Source of the DNA: Gemmatimonadota bacterium
Lineage (GTDB): Bacteria > Gemmatimonadota > Gemmatimonadetes > JACCXV01
NCBI GenBank assembly: GCA_013696835.1
Contig: JACCXV010000373.1
Coordinates: 1-11,149, forward strand
Length of the DNA: 11,149 bases
Direction: 5' to 3'
Positions 1-8,222 of the stretch are shown here, piece by piece; the first letter of the stretch is position 1, and every line of letters begins with the position of its first letter. Position numbers and translations under genes: made by a program. The notes beneath the pieces are model-generated. The model saw nothing but the letters and a program-made list of their open reading frames with translations. It had not been told where the DNA came from and ran no database searches.

Positions 1-11
1 GCGGGCCGCTG

Positions 12-1109
12 GTGCGCGATCCCGACCTGCTGCCCGTGCTCCGGAAGGTGGAGGCGGGAGAGCGGCTCGGCTTCGACGATGGGCTGAGGCTCTTCCGCTC
101 GCCCGATCTGCTGGGCATCGGGCGCATGGCCGCCGCGGCCAACGAGCGGAAGAACGGCGACCGCGTGTGCTTCATCCTCAACAAGCACATCAACCCGACC
201 AATCGCTGCGTCGCCTTCTGCGACCTGTGCGCATTCGGCGTGCACCCCAGCAAGGCGCCGAACGCCTATACGCTGCGCATCGACGAGATCGTCGGCCAGG
301 TCGAGCGCCTGCGGGAGATGGGGGTCACCGAAGTGCACATGGTCGGAGGCATGGTGAAGGACGTGGCGCTGGACTTCTTCCTCGAGCTGCTGCCGCGGAT
401 GAAGGCGGCCTATCCCGAGCTTCACATCAAGGCTTTCACCGCCATCGAGATCGACATCTACGCGCGCTGGGCGAAGCTCTCGCACGACGAAGTCCTGCGG
501 CGCCTCGTCGAGGCCGGGCTGGGATCGATGCCCGGAGGCGGTGCGGAGATATTCGATCCCGAGATTCGCGCCATCCTCTGCGATCACAAGTGCGACGCCG
601 CGACCTGGCTCTCCGTGCACCGCACCGCGCACGGCCTGGGGCTGCGCTCGAACGCAACCATGCTCTACGGTCACATCGAGGAGCCGCGGCACCGCGTGGA
701 CCACATGCTGCGGCTGCGCGAGCTGCAGGACGAGACCGGCGGCTTCATGACCTTCATCCCGCTCGCGTTCCATCCCGAGAACACCCGCCTGGCGGCCCGC
801 TACGGCCTGCGCGGGGGTACCACCGGCTTCGACGACCTGCGTACGGTCGCCGCGGGGCGCCTGCTGCTGGACAACTTCGACCACATCAAGGCGTATTGGA
901 TCATGATGTCGCCTGCGGTCGCGCAGCTCGCGCTCGCCTTCGGGGTGGACGACATCGACGGGACCGTCCAGGAGGAGAAGATCGTGCACGAGGCCGGCGC
1001 CAGCAGTCCGCAGCTCCTGTCGCAGGAGGAGATCGTCCGGCTGGTGCGGCGCGCCGGCAAGACGCCCGTCCGCCGCGACACGCTGTACAACGTCCTCGCG
1101 GTGCTGTGA
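12..1109 (+). CDS. mqnE: Aminodeoxyfutalosine synthase (radical SAM), menaquinone biosynthesis
   Basis: MqnE joins SAM to 3-[(1-carboxyvinyl)oxy]benzoate by radical chemistry to give aminodeoxyfutalosine, an early cytosolic step of the futalosine menaquinone pathway. Seen: the radical SAM cluster motif CX3CX2C at residues 66, 70 and 73 (CVAFCDLC) after NPTN; PGGGAEIF at 174-181, shared by the MqnE/MqnC/CofH group; and SNATMLYGH and FIPLAFHPENT further on, which fit MqnE better than MqnC. The length of 365 residues is about normal for the family. The GTG at 12 gives a family-like N-terminus (KVEAGERL), but the frame stays open to the window edge, so the true start may lie a few codons upstream. 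The stop sits 17 bases before the next gene's likely ATG. Family assignment is firm; the exact start is not. Confidence 0.93.
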   Translation: MRDPDLLPVLRKVEAGERLGFDDGLRLFRSPDLLGIGRMAAAANERKNGDRVCFILNKHINPTNRCVAFCDLCAFGVHPSKAPNAYTLRIDEIVGQVERLREMGVTEVHMVGGMVKDVALDFFLELLPRMKAAYPELHIKAFTAIEIDIYARWAKLSHDEVLRRLVEAGLGSMPGGGAEIFDPEIRAILCDHKCDAATWLSVHRTAHGLGLRSNATMLYGHIEEPRHRVDHMLRLRELQDETGGFMTFIPLAFHPENTRLAARYGLRGGTTGFDDLRTVAAGRLLLDNFDHIKAYWIMMSPAVAQLALAFGVDDIDGTVQEEKIVHEAGASSPQLLSQEEIVRLVRRAGKTPVRRDTLYNVLAVL

Positions 1110-1126
1110 GCCAGGACGGCTACCGC

Positions 1127-2311
<1,185 letters not shown>

Positions 2312-3232
2312 GCCCGCCCTCGTAGACTCCGCGCCCGAGGCGTGGTCGGAGCCTCAGACCGAGGTCCAGCTGCTGCCCCTCGAGGGCTACGAGGCCTCGT
2401 TCTCGCCGATCGCGATCATCGGTGGCGGCCGCATCTACCACCTCGCCAAGGACCGGCTGGGGATCGTCGAGGACATCCTCGTCAAGGAGACGCCGTTCGG
2501 CGCCTCCACCCCGATCTACTTCATCCGTCACGGGGAGCGGCCGTTCTACTTCGTGCCGCGGCACGGCGACGGCCGCTACAGCGTCACGGCCCCCTACGTC
2601 AACTACCGCGCGATCATCTGGGCGCTCAAGGATCTGGGCGTGCGGCACATCGTGGCCTGGTCCGGGCCGGGAGCCCTGAAGCAGACGCTGAAGATCGGCG
2701 ACTTCGCGCTGCCAGACGACCTGCTCGACCTGACCCGTCACCGTGCGGCCAGCTTCTTCGAGAACAAGGGCTTCGGCATCCTGCGCCAGCACCCGATGTT
2801 CTGCCCCCAGCTGATGAAGGTGATCGGCGCCGGCCTGCAGGAGCTCGGCCTCGAGGCGCGGCAGGGTGGCACGTACGCGGTGACGGAGGGTCCGCGGCTG
2901 GAGACGCGCGCCGAGGTGCGCATGCTGCGCGCGGCGGGTGCGGACATGGTGGGGATGACCCTCGCACCGGAGGCGTTCCTGGCGCGAGAGCTCGAGCTGT
3001 GCTACCACCCCGTGTGCTACGTCACCAACTACGCAGAGGGGGTGCGCCGAAAGGCCGCCTCTCCCGAGGAGCGCGAGCGCGAGCGGGCGCAGCTGGAGAA
3101 GCGCGTCGAGGCGCTGGCGGAGATCATCCCCTATCTCATCGACAAGCTCGCCGATGCGCCGTACTTCTGTCCCTGCCCCGACTCCATGCTGCGCTACAAG
3201 AAGCGGGGGGTGATCGGGGACGATTTCAGGGA

Positions 3233-4714
3233 ATGGATACGGTGACGCCGGGACCCGCAGCCAGCGAGCGGTACGAGTCGCCGCTGCTGACGCGCTACGC
3301 GTCACCGGCGATGAGCGTGATCTTCTCGGAGCGCAGGACCGTCCTCCTCTGGCGCCGCATCTGGCTGGCGCTGGCGGAGACGCAGCGCGAGCTGGGCGTG
3401 GACATCCGTGAGGAGCAGCTCGCCGCCCTGCGCGCGAACGTCGATCGCATCGACTTCGAGGCGGCAGCCGCCCACGAGCGCGAGCTGCGCCACGACGTCA
3501 TGGCGCACGTCCACGCCTACGGAGATGCCGCGCCGGCGGCACGGGGCGTCCTGCACCTCGGGGCCACGAGCGCCGACATCACGGACAACGCCAACCTGCT
3601 GCAGCTCCGCGAGGCGCTCGAGCTCGTCCGCGGACGCGTGCTCGACGTGCTGCGTCCGCTCGCCGCGTTCGCGCGCCGCTGGGCGGAGCTGCCGACGCTC
3701 GGCTTCACGCACTTCCAGGCCGCACAGCCGACGACGGTGGGAAAGCGCGCCTGCCTCTGGATCCAGGACCTGCTGCTCGACCTGGCCGAGGTGGAGCGGC
3801 GGACCGCTGGCCTGCGGCTGCGCGGGTTCCGTGGTGCGACGGGCACCCAGGCCTCGTTCCTGGCCCTCTTCGACGGCGATGCGGGCCGCGTGGAGGAGCT
3901 GGAACGCAGGATGTGCGCGCGCCTGGGCTTCGGCGGGACGTATGCGGTGACCGGCCAGACCTACCCGCGCAAGGTGGACGCGCTCGTGCTCGATGCGCTA
4001 TCGGGCGTGGGCCAGTCGTGCGCCAAGTTCGCTCACGACTTGCGGCTGCTCCAGCACCTGCACGAGGTGGAGGAACCCTTCGGGGAGCGTCAGATCGGGT
4101 CGTCGGCCATGCCCTACAAGCGTAATCCGATGCGCGCCGAGCGCATGAGCGGCCTCGCGCGCTGGCTCATCGTGACGGCCCAGAACGCCGGCTGGACGGC
4201 CGCCGGGCAGTGGCTCGAGCGCACGCTCGACGACTCGTCCAACCGGCGCCTGGCTCTGCCGGAGGCCTTTCTCAGCGCGGACGCCCTGCTCGTGCTGTAT
4301 CGCGACGTCGTGGAAGGTCTCGCCGTGAGCCCGGAGGCGATTCGCGAGCGACTGCGTACGGAGCTTCCGTTCCTCGCCAGCGAGATGCTGCTGGCAGAGG
4401 GAGTCAAGCGGGGCGGCGACCGCCAGTCCCTCCACGAGGCGATCCGGCGGCACAGCCTGGCGGCGAGAGGGCCGGACGCGAACGGAGACCGCGAGGCCGC
4501 GAGCAGCGGGGGGCCGGCGGAGCGCTTCCTCGCCGCACTCGAGAGTGACGATCGGTTCCCCTTTGGGCCGGGTGAGCTCGCGGCGCTGCTGACGCCCGAA
4601 GCCTTCACGGGCCTCGCCGCCGAGCAGGTCGAGCGCTTCCTGACCGACGAGGTGGACCCGCTGCTGGAGGCGCGCTCATCGGTGAGTGTGGCGAAGGGCG
4701 AGGTCAGGGTGTAG
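3233..4714 (+). CDS. purB: Adenylosuccinate lyase, animal-type subfamily
   Basis: PurB cleaves adenylosuccinate and SAICAR, releasing fumarate, in purine synthesis in the cytosol. Seen in 493 residues: RHDVMAHVHAYG at 86-97, HLGATSADITDN at 108-119, the catalytic-His segment LGFTHFQ with His160, KRACLWIQDL at 171-180, GTGTQASF-like GATGTQASF at 201-209, and the superfamily signature SSAMPYKRNPM at 290-300 containing the catalytic Ser. The spacing matches human ADSL (His159, Ser289) almost residue for residue, much more closely than the compact Bacillus-type PurB. A Gly/Ala-rich insert lies near 417-437. The ATG lies 13 bases inside the preceding gene; a GTG at 3242, overlapping that gene's stop, is an alternative start with a better-spaced AGGG. 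Coupling to mqn genes suggests co-expression, perhaps tied to purine recovery (inference). Confidence 0.95.
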   Translation: MDTVTPGPAASERYESPLLTRYASPAMSVIFSERRTVLLWRRIWLALAETQRELGVDIREEQLAALRANVDRIDFEAAAAHERELRHDVMAHVHAYGDAAPAARGVLHLGATSADITDNANLLQLREALELVRGRVLDVLRPLAAFARRWAELPTLGFTHFQAAQPTTVGKRACLWIQDLLLDLAEVERRTAGLRLRGFRGATGTQASFLALFDGDAGRVEELERRMCARLGFGGTYAVTGQTYPRKVDALVLDALSGVGQSCAKFAHDLRLLQHLHEVEEPFGERQIGSSAMPYKRNPMRAERMSGLARWLIVTAQNAGWTAAGQWLERTLDDSSNRRLALPEAFLSADALLVLYRDVVEGLAVSPEAIRERLRTELPFLASEMLLAEGVKRGGDRQSLHEAIRRHSLAARGPDANGDREAASSGGPAERFLAALESDDRFPFGPGELAALLTPEAFTGLAAEQVERFLTDEVDPLLEARSSVSVAKGEVRV

Positions 4715-4718
4715 AGGG

Positions 4719-4726
4719 AAAGGAGG
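4719..4726 (+). promoter_or_regulatory. Strong Shine-Dalgarno of the Sua5 gene
   Basis: AAAGGAGG ends three bases before the ATG at 4730. It is the best ribosome-binding match in the window. It fixes the start of the threonylcarbamoyl-AMP synthase, which is separated from purB by only 15 bases. Confidence 0.75.
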
Positions 4727-4729
4727 CGC

Positions 4730-5392
4730 ATGTCGGAAGTTCGGCTGTTGGCCTGGAGCGAGGACGCCCCGGGGACCGCGGTCGAGGAGGCCGCGGCGCT
4801 GCTGGCCCGCGGGGAGGTCGTCGCGCACCCCACCGAGACCGTCTACGGCGTCGCGGCCGTGGCCACGCACCGCGAGGCGTACGCGCGCATGCTGGCGATC
4901 AAGGGTGGCACTGCGCCGCGACCCTTCCTGGTGCTCTTCGACTCACGGGAGCGGCTCCACGAGGCGGTCGGCGAGCTCCCGCCGGGTGGGGAGGCCCTGG
5001 CCGAAGAGTTCTGGCCCGGGCCGCTTACCCTGCTCGTCCCCGCCCCTGCGGACCTCGCGGACTGGTGGAGCGGGCCGGAAGGTCACGTGGCGGTGCGCGT
5101 GACGCCGCACCCCTTCTGCCGCTCTCTGATCCGGCGCCTGGCCGCGCCGGTGCTCTCCTCGAGCGCCAACCGTGCTGCCAGGCCTGCCCCCTTCGACGCG
5201 CCATCGATCAAGGCTGAGCTGGCGGGAACAGGGCTCGCGTTGATCGTGGACGCGGGGCCACTCGTCGGCGCGCCTTCGACCCTCTTGCGGTGGACGGACT
5301 GCGAGTGGGAGATCGTGCGCAGGGGGCCCGTCTCTCGGGCGGAAGTGGCGCGCGTCCTCGGGGGCGACGCGTCCCTGCCGGCCCTCCGATGA
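4730..5392 (+). CDS. Threonylcarbamoyl-AMP synthase (Sua5/YrdC/TsaC domain)
   Basis: The enzyme makes threonylcarbamoyl-adenylate from threonine, bicarbonate and ATP, the first step of t6A modification at position 37 of ANN-decoding tRNAs. Seen: PTETVYG at 34-40, IKGG at 57-60, WPGPLTLLV at 95-103, AVRV at 121-124, SSSANR at 143-148 and a closing GAPSTLL / IVRRGPVS block. At 220 residues it is a single YrdC domain of TsaC/YwlC core size, without the extra C-terminal Sua5 domain. Oddity: the family's KxR motif reads K58-G-G60, so the usual Arg is Gly. It is followed by the phosphatase gene with an ATGA overlap, an arrangement like ywlC-ywlE in Bacillus. Family is certain; activity depends on whether the missing Arg is tolerated. 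Confidence 0.9.
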   Translation: MSEVRLLAWSEDAPGTAVEEAAALLARGEVVAHPTETVYGVAAVATHREAYARMLAIKGGTAPRPFLVLFDSRERLHEAVGELPPGGEALAEEFWPGPLTLLVPAPADLADWWSGPEGHVAVRVTPHPFCRSLIRRLAAPVLSSSANRAARPAPFDAPSIKAELAGTGLALIVDAGPLVGAPSTLLRWTDCEWEIVRRGPVSRAEVARVLGGDASLPALR

Positions 5393-5862
5393 CGTCGCCG
5401 GCGCGACCGCCTGCAGACCCCCCCATGCGCGTGCTCTTCGTGTGTACGGGGAACACCTGCCGGAGCCCTCTCGGCGCGGCCATTCTCGAGCGGCTCGCCG
5501 GGGAGAAGGGCGTCGAGGTCCGTTCGGCCGGCACGGGCGCGGGCGCCGGCTCTCCCGCGACGGAGGAGGCGCGGCGGGTCGCCGAGCGGCACGGCCTGTC
5601 GCTGGAGCGGCACCGCAGCCTGCCGCTCGAGCCCGAGGTCCTGGCGTGGGCCGACCACGTGCTCGTGATGGAGAACTACCACAAGCGGACCGTCGAGCGG
5701 TTGGGGGCCGGCGAGAAGGTGACGCTGCTGAGCGAGTACGGCGGGGACGGGCGCGACATCGACGATCCCTTCGGCATGGGCGAGGCATCGTACGAGCGCG
5801 TCTACGAGCTCCTGGAGACGTATCTGGCCCAGTTCCTGACCACCGAACGGCATCCGAAGTAG
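5389..5862 (+). CDS. ywlE: Low-molecular-weight phosphatase, protein-arginine-phosphatase (YwlE) type
   Basis: The family removes phosphate through a cysteinyl-phosphate intermediate. Seen: VLFVCTGNTCRSP with Cys19 as nucleophile, Arg25 of the P-loop, and the catalytic acid Asp126 in DDPFG near the C-terminus. Ordinary tyrosine phosphatases usually have Ile after the Asn (CxGNICRSP). Thr at this place, here Thr23, is the established mark of the arginine phosphatase YwlE. The length of 157 residues is normal. The start at 5389 overlaps the previous stop as ATGA; a second in-frame ATG at 5425 would drop a 12-residue Pro/Ala-rich tail and begin right at the fold, so either is possible. Pairing with a Sua5-type gene supports the YwlE reading. 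Targets in this organism are unknown; a McsB-type arginine kinase would be expected elsewhere. Confidence 0.88.
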   Translation: MTSPARPPADPPMRVLFVCTGNTCRSPLGAAILERLAGEKGVEVRSAGTGAGAGSPATEEARRVAERHGLSLERHRSLPLEPEVLAWADHVLVMENYHKRTVERLGAGEKVTLLSEYGGDGRDIDDPFGMGEASYERVYELLETYLAQFLTTERHPK

Positions 5863-5885
5863 GTGGCGGGGCGCCGCAATTTCGT

Positions 5886-5914
5886 TTGACTCGACAGGGC
5901 GGCCTTTCTAGCTT
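5886..5914 (+). promoter_or_regulatory. Putative sigma-70-type promoter of the TPR gene
   Basis: TTGACT (5886-5891) is followed after exactly 17 bases by TAGCTT (5909-5914). The -35 box is near consensus and the -10 box is weak but keeps the TA and final T. It lies in the only sizeable gap before the TPR gene, in an AT-richer patch of a GC-rich sequence. The predicted transcription start is near 5921. Confidence 0.5.
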
Positions 5915-6000
5915 CCGCGGCTGAGATCCCGGTCCTTCCCGACCCGGGGCGATCCGTCCTCGGACGTCGGGACCTTCACGTCCACCAGAAGCGTTCCCGC

Positions 6001-6006
6001 AAGGAG
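6001..6006 (+). promoter_or_regulatory. Shine-Dalgarno of the TPR gene
   Basis: AAGGAG lies five bases before the ATG at 6012 and supports that start codon. Confidence 0.7.
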
Positions 6007-6011
6007 CCCGC

Positions 6012-6524
6012 ATGTCCCTTTCACGGGGGCGAACGCCCCTGTTCGCCCTGTTGCTGCTCAGCTTGTCGTGGAGTCTGGGGATCCGCCGTGCCGAGGCCCT
6101 CGAAGGCGCACTCACGGTCGCTCCCGCGGACTCGATCTACACGCTGGCTGGCGAGCTCTACACGACCGAGCGCTACGTGGAGGCGATCCCGCTCTTCGAG
6201 CAGGTCGTTTCGCTCAATCCCCGCTTCGCGAACGCCTACGCGCTCCTAGGCAGCTCGTTCCTGCATCTGGGGGTGTACGAGAAGGCGATCGCGAACTTCG
6301 AGAAGGCGCTGGGGATCGACGAGGGGGTCAAGCTCGCCTATCTCGGTTTGATCGCGGCGCACTACTACACGTCGAACCTCGACGAGGCGCAGCGCTGGGC
6401 CCGCAAATGCATGCCCGTCCTTTCGGCGGATGAGAAGGTTCGCTGGATCGCGCTGTTCCAGAGGAAGTTCCCGGAATTGACCGCAGGCCTGACCGGTCTG
6501 CGCCCCGTTCGCCGCGAGGGCTAG
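6012..6524 (+). CDS. Exported TPR-repeat protein of unknown function
   Basis: The protein has 170 residues. It starts with a basic tip (SRGR) and a Leu-rich hydrophobic core at about 9-23, then RRAEA, giving a likely signal-peptidase site after AEA near residue 29. No lipobox Cys is seen, so a periplasmic or secreted product is expected in a Gram-negative cell. The remainder forms about three tetratricopeptide repeats, near 41-73 (YVEAIPLFEQVVSLNP), 74-107 (YEKAIANFEKALGID) and 108-137 (LDEAQRWARKCMPVL), a fold used for protein-protein binding. The start has a good AAGGAG and its own promoter. It precedes aroE by 53 bases. Nothing identifies its partner; the neighbours are housekeeping genes and give no functional clue. 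Confidence 0.85.
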   Translation: MSLSRGRTPLFALLLLSLSWSLGIRRAEALEGALTVAPADSIYTLAGELYTTERYVEAIPLFEQVVSLNPRFANAYALLGSSFLHLGVYEKAIANFEKALGIDEGVKLAYLGLIAAHYYTSNLDEAQRWARKCMPVLSADEKVRWIALFQRKFPELTAGLTGLRPVRREG

Positions 6525-6549
6525 TCCAGCCCCCAGCCGTCCCTCACGC

Positions 6550-6565
6550 GGCGGCCGCGGCCGCC
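6550..6565. repeat. 16-base perfect GC palindrome upstream of aroE
   Basis: GGCGGCCGCGGCCGCC reads the same on both strands. It lies in the 53-base gap between the TPR gene and aroE, and flanking CGGCGGC/GCCGCCG segments can add to a hairpin. It has no T-run. It could be a simple low-complexity GC tract or an RNA hairpin near the aroE start. Confidence 0.4.
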
Positions 6566-6577
6566 CAGCCGCCGCCG

Positions 6578-7429
6578 GTGAGCACGCCCCCGGCCGAGGA
6601 CCTCTTCGTCCTCATCGGCCATCCTGTCGCCCGTTCCGCATCCCCCGCCATGCACCAGGCCGCCTTCGCGGCCCTTGGCAGCCGCGCGCGCTATCTGGCT
6701 CTCGACGTCTCGGATTTCGCTGCCGGCTGGGAAGCGCTGCGGCGGCTCGAGGTGCGAGGCGGTAACGTGACGATTCCGTGGAAGGAGCGCGCGGCGGCGG
6801 CGCTGGACGACCCATCGCCGGACAGCGTCCTGTGCCGCTCGGCGAACACCTTCTGGCGAACGCCGGAAGGGAGGCTCGCGGGGACCCAGACGGACGGCGA
6901 GGGGTTCCTGCGGGCGCTGTGGGAGGCCTTTGGCCTCGCCCCTGAGGGCCTCCGCGTCGCCGTGCTCGGGGCGGGCGGCGGGGCGCGCGCGGTGCTGCAT
7001 GCGCTGGCTCGCGGCGGTGCTGCCGCGCTGCATCTCTGGAACCGCAGCACTGCACGGGCGGAGATGCTCGCTCGCGAGCTCGTGCGCGCGGGGTTCGGAG
7101 GGGAGCTCGTGCTCCTCGAGGGCCCCCGGGCGGCCGTCGCCAGGCCCGATCTGCTTGTGAATGCGACCTCCCTCGGGCTGCGCCCGCACGACCCAGCACC
7201 GGCCACGGCCGCGGCGTTTCCGGGCATACCCTTTGCAATGGATCTCGTATACGGCTCCGAGCCGACGCCCTTCCTGCGGGAGTTCACCCGTGGGGAGACG
7301 CGAGTGGCGGACGGCCGTCTCATGCTGCTTCACCAGGCCGCGTGCTCTCTCGAGCTGTGGCTCGACAAGCCTGCGCCGCTGGCCGAGATGCGGAAGGCGC
7401 TGGCGCGCGTTCTCGGCGAGGCCGTCTAG
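6578..7429 (+). CDS. aroE: Shikimate dehydrogenase
   Basis: AroE reduces 3-dehydroshikimate to shikimate with NADPH in aromatic amino acid and chorismate synthesis. Seen in 283 residues: IGHPVARSASPAMHQAAF at 13-30, the substrate-binding Ser region; NVTIPWK with catalytic Lys69; SANT at 88-91; GTQTDGEGF with Asp106; the nucleotide loop GAGGGARAV at 131-139; NRSTAR at 155-160, the usual NADP-ribose phosphate region; NATSLGL; VYGSEPTPF; and a closing HQA segment. The canonical GxNTD reads GTQTD here, a mild variation. The GTG start at 6578 is the only reasonable initiator before the conserved fold, since the next ATG lies inside the SPAMH motif. No clear Shine-Dalgarno is visible, so translation may depend on upstream context. 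ComF follows after 22 bases. Confidence 0.93.
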   Translation: MSTPPAEDLFVLIGHPVARSASPAMHQAAFAALGSRARYLALDVSDFAAGWEALRRLEVRGGNVTIPWKERAAAALDDPSPDSVLCRSANTFWRTPEGRLAGTQTDGEGFLRALWEAFGLAPEGLRVAVLGAGGGARAVLHALARGGAAALHLWNRSTARAEMLARELVRAGFGGELVLLEGPRAAVARPDLLVNATSLGLRPHDPAPATAAAFPGIPFAMDLVYGSEPTPFLREFTRGETRVADGRLMLLHQAACSLELWLDKPAPLAEMRKALARVLGEAV

Positions 7430-7451
7430 TTTCTCTGCTGCTCTGTCACGC

Positions 7452-8222
7452 ATGGCCGTCGATCCGGGCGTCCTCGCCCGCATGCTGGTTGCCGTCTTCT
7501 TTCCCCCACTGTGTCTCCTGTGCGAGGCTCCGGTCGGCGACGAGCGCCCGGAGGTCTGTCGCGCCTGCCGCGAGGGCTTCCGCCGTCCTCGTCCGCCTCT
7601 TTGCCGTCGCTGCGGTTCACCCCGCTCGCGCGCGGAGGCCACTTGCGGGTTCTGCGCGCGCTGGGCCGCCGTATCCTGCGCGCGCTCGGCGCTGCTCTTC
7701 GCGGGGCCGGTGCGGGGCTGGATTCACGGCCTCAAGTACGCAGGGATGGAAGCCCTGGCCGCCCTCGCGGTCGAGCCGCTGAACTCCTGCTGGCGGGATG
7801 CCCCGGAGCTGGGACGGGAGGCGTCCGCGCTCGTGCCGGTCCCTCTCTACCCTGCCCGCAGGCGCGAGCGGGGGTACAACCAATCGGAGCTCCTCGCCCT
7901 TCGGCTCGGGGAGACGATCGGAATGCCTTGCCTGCCGCTGCTGCAGCGCCGCCGCCCGACACGACCCCAGGTAGGCCTGGACGCCGCAGCCCGCCGCGGT
8001 AACGTGCGCGACGCCTTTGTCGTGCCGGCCGATCGCCGGGCCCATTGCCGCGGGCGCACGTTCGTTCTGATGGATGACGTGCTGACGACCGGCGCCACCC
8101 TGGAGGAAGCGGCTGGCGCGCTCCTGGGTGCGGGCGCCAGCCGCGTGGACGCGCTCACGCTGGCGCGCGCCCTGCCGGGTGCCGAGGACGGGCGTCCCAA
8201 GCCCGGCCCTGCGTTCGGTTGA
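7452..8222 (+). CDS. comF: ComF-family phosphoribosyltransferase-like protein
   Basis: ComF proteins are linked to uptake or processing of transforming DNA and related to gluconate-uptake GntX; the exact reaction is not settled. Seen in 256 residues: an N-terminal zinc-ribbon with four cysteine pairs, CLLC (21/24), CRAC (36/39), CRRC (51/54) and CGFC (65/68); LVPVPLYPARRRERGYNQSE at 127-146; and the PRPP-binding loop VLMDDVLTTGATLEEA at 205-220. The frame is open well before the ATG at 7452, but that upstream part lies inside aroE and has no family similarity. No good Shine-Dalgarno precedes the ATG. The last codons overlap the -35 box of the next promoter. The gene suggests, but does not prove, natural competence. 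Confidence 0.9.
   Translation: MAVDPGVLARMLVAVFFPPLCLLCEAPVGDERPEVCRACREGFRRPRPPLCRRCGSPRSRAEATCGFCARWAAVSCARSALLFAGPVRGWIHGLKYAGMEALAALAVEPLNSCWRDAPELGREASALVPVPLYPARRRERGYNQSELLALRLGETIGMPCLPLLQRRRPTRPQVGLDAAARRGNVRDAFVVPADRRAHCRGRTFVLMDDVLTTGATLEEAAGALLGAGASRVDALTLARALPGAEDGRPKPGPAFG
8174..8207 (+). other. Nested inverted repeat at the end of comF
   Basis: GCCGGG (8174-8179) can pair with CCCGGC (8202-8207), and within it GGAC-GGGC-GTCC (8186-8197) forms a smaller hairpin. It lies inside the comF coding end, just before the gap promoter. There is no T-run after it. It might slow transcription from upstream, but chance is likely in such GC-rich DNA. Confidence 0.25.

Larger units (their letters stand above)
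5863..6011. other. Intergenic region with promoter and structured leader
   Basis: This is the longest non-coding stretch in the window, 149 bases. Its first 50 bases hold the promoter listed separately. The rest would be a leader of about 90 bases. It contains CGTCC-TC-GGACG (5955-5966) nested inside TCCCGA (5937-5942) pairing with TCGGGA (5967-5972). A competing pairing GGTCC (5931-5935) with GGACC (5970-5974) is also possible. No T-run follows, so it does not look like an intrinsic terminator. Whether the structure regulates anything is unknown. Confidence 0.45.

Noticed and set aside
167..1126. Long in-frame extension upstream of mqnC
   Set aside because: It reads through mqnE in another frame and gives Arg/Ala/Gly-rich nonsense with no family motifs; the 714-residue product is not a real fusion.
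2342..3232. Long in-frame extension upstream of purB
   Set aside because: It overlaps the MTAP-like gene entirely and has the biased composition of a GC-rich shadow frame; the adenylosuccinate lyase begins near 3233.
4943..6115. 390-residue open frame on the minus strand
   Set aside because: It is antisense to the Sua5 and phosphatase genes and consists largely of Arg/Pro/Ala-rich sequence.
6521..7642. 373-residue open frame on the minus strand
   Set aside because: It is antisense to aroE and the start of comF, with no motifs; typical of high-GC DNA where stop codons are rare.
8174..8207. Intrinsic terminator after comF
   Set aside because: Hairpin-forming repeats are present but no T-run follows, and the structure is inside the coding sequence.
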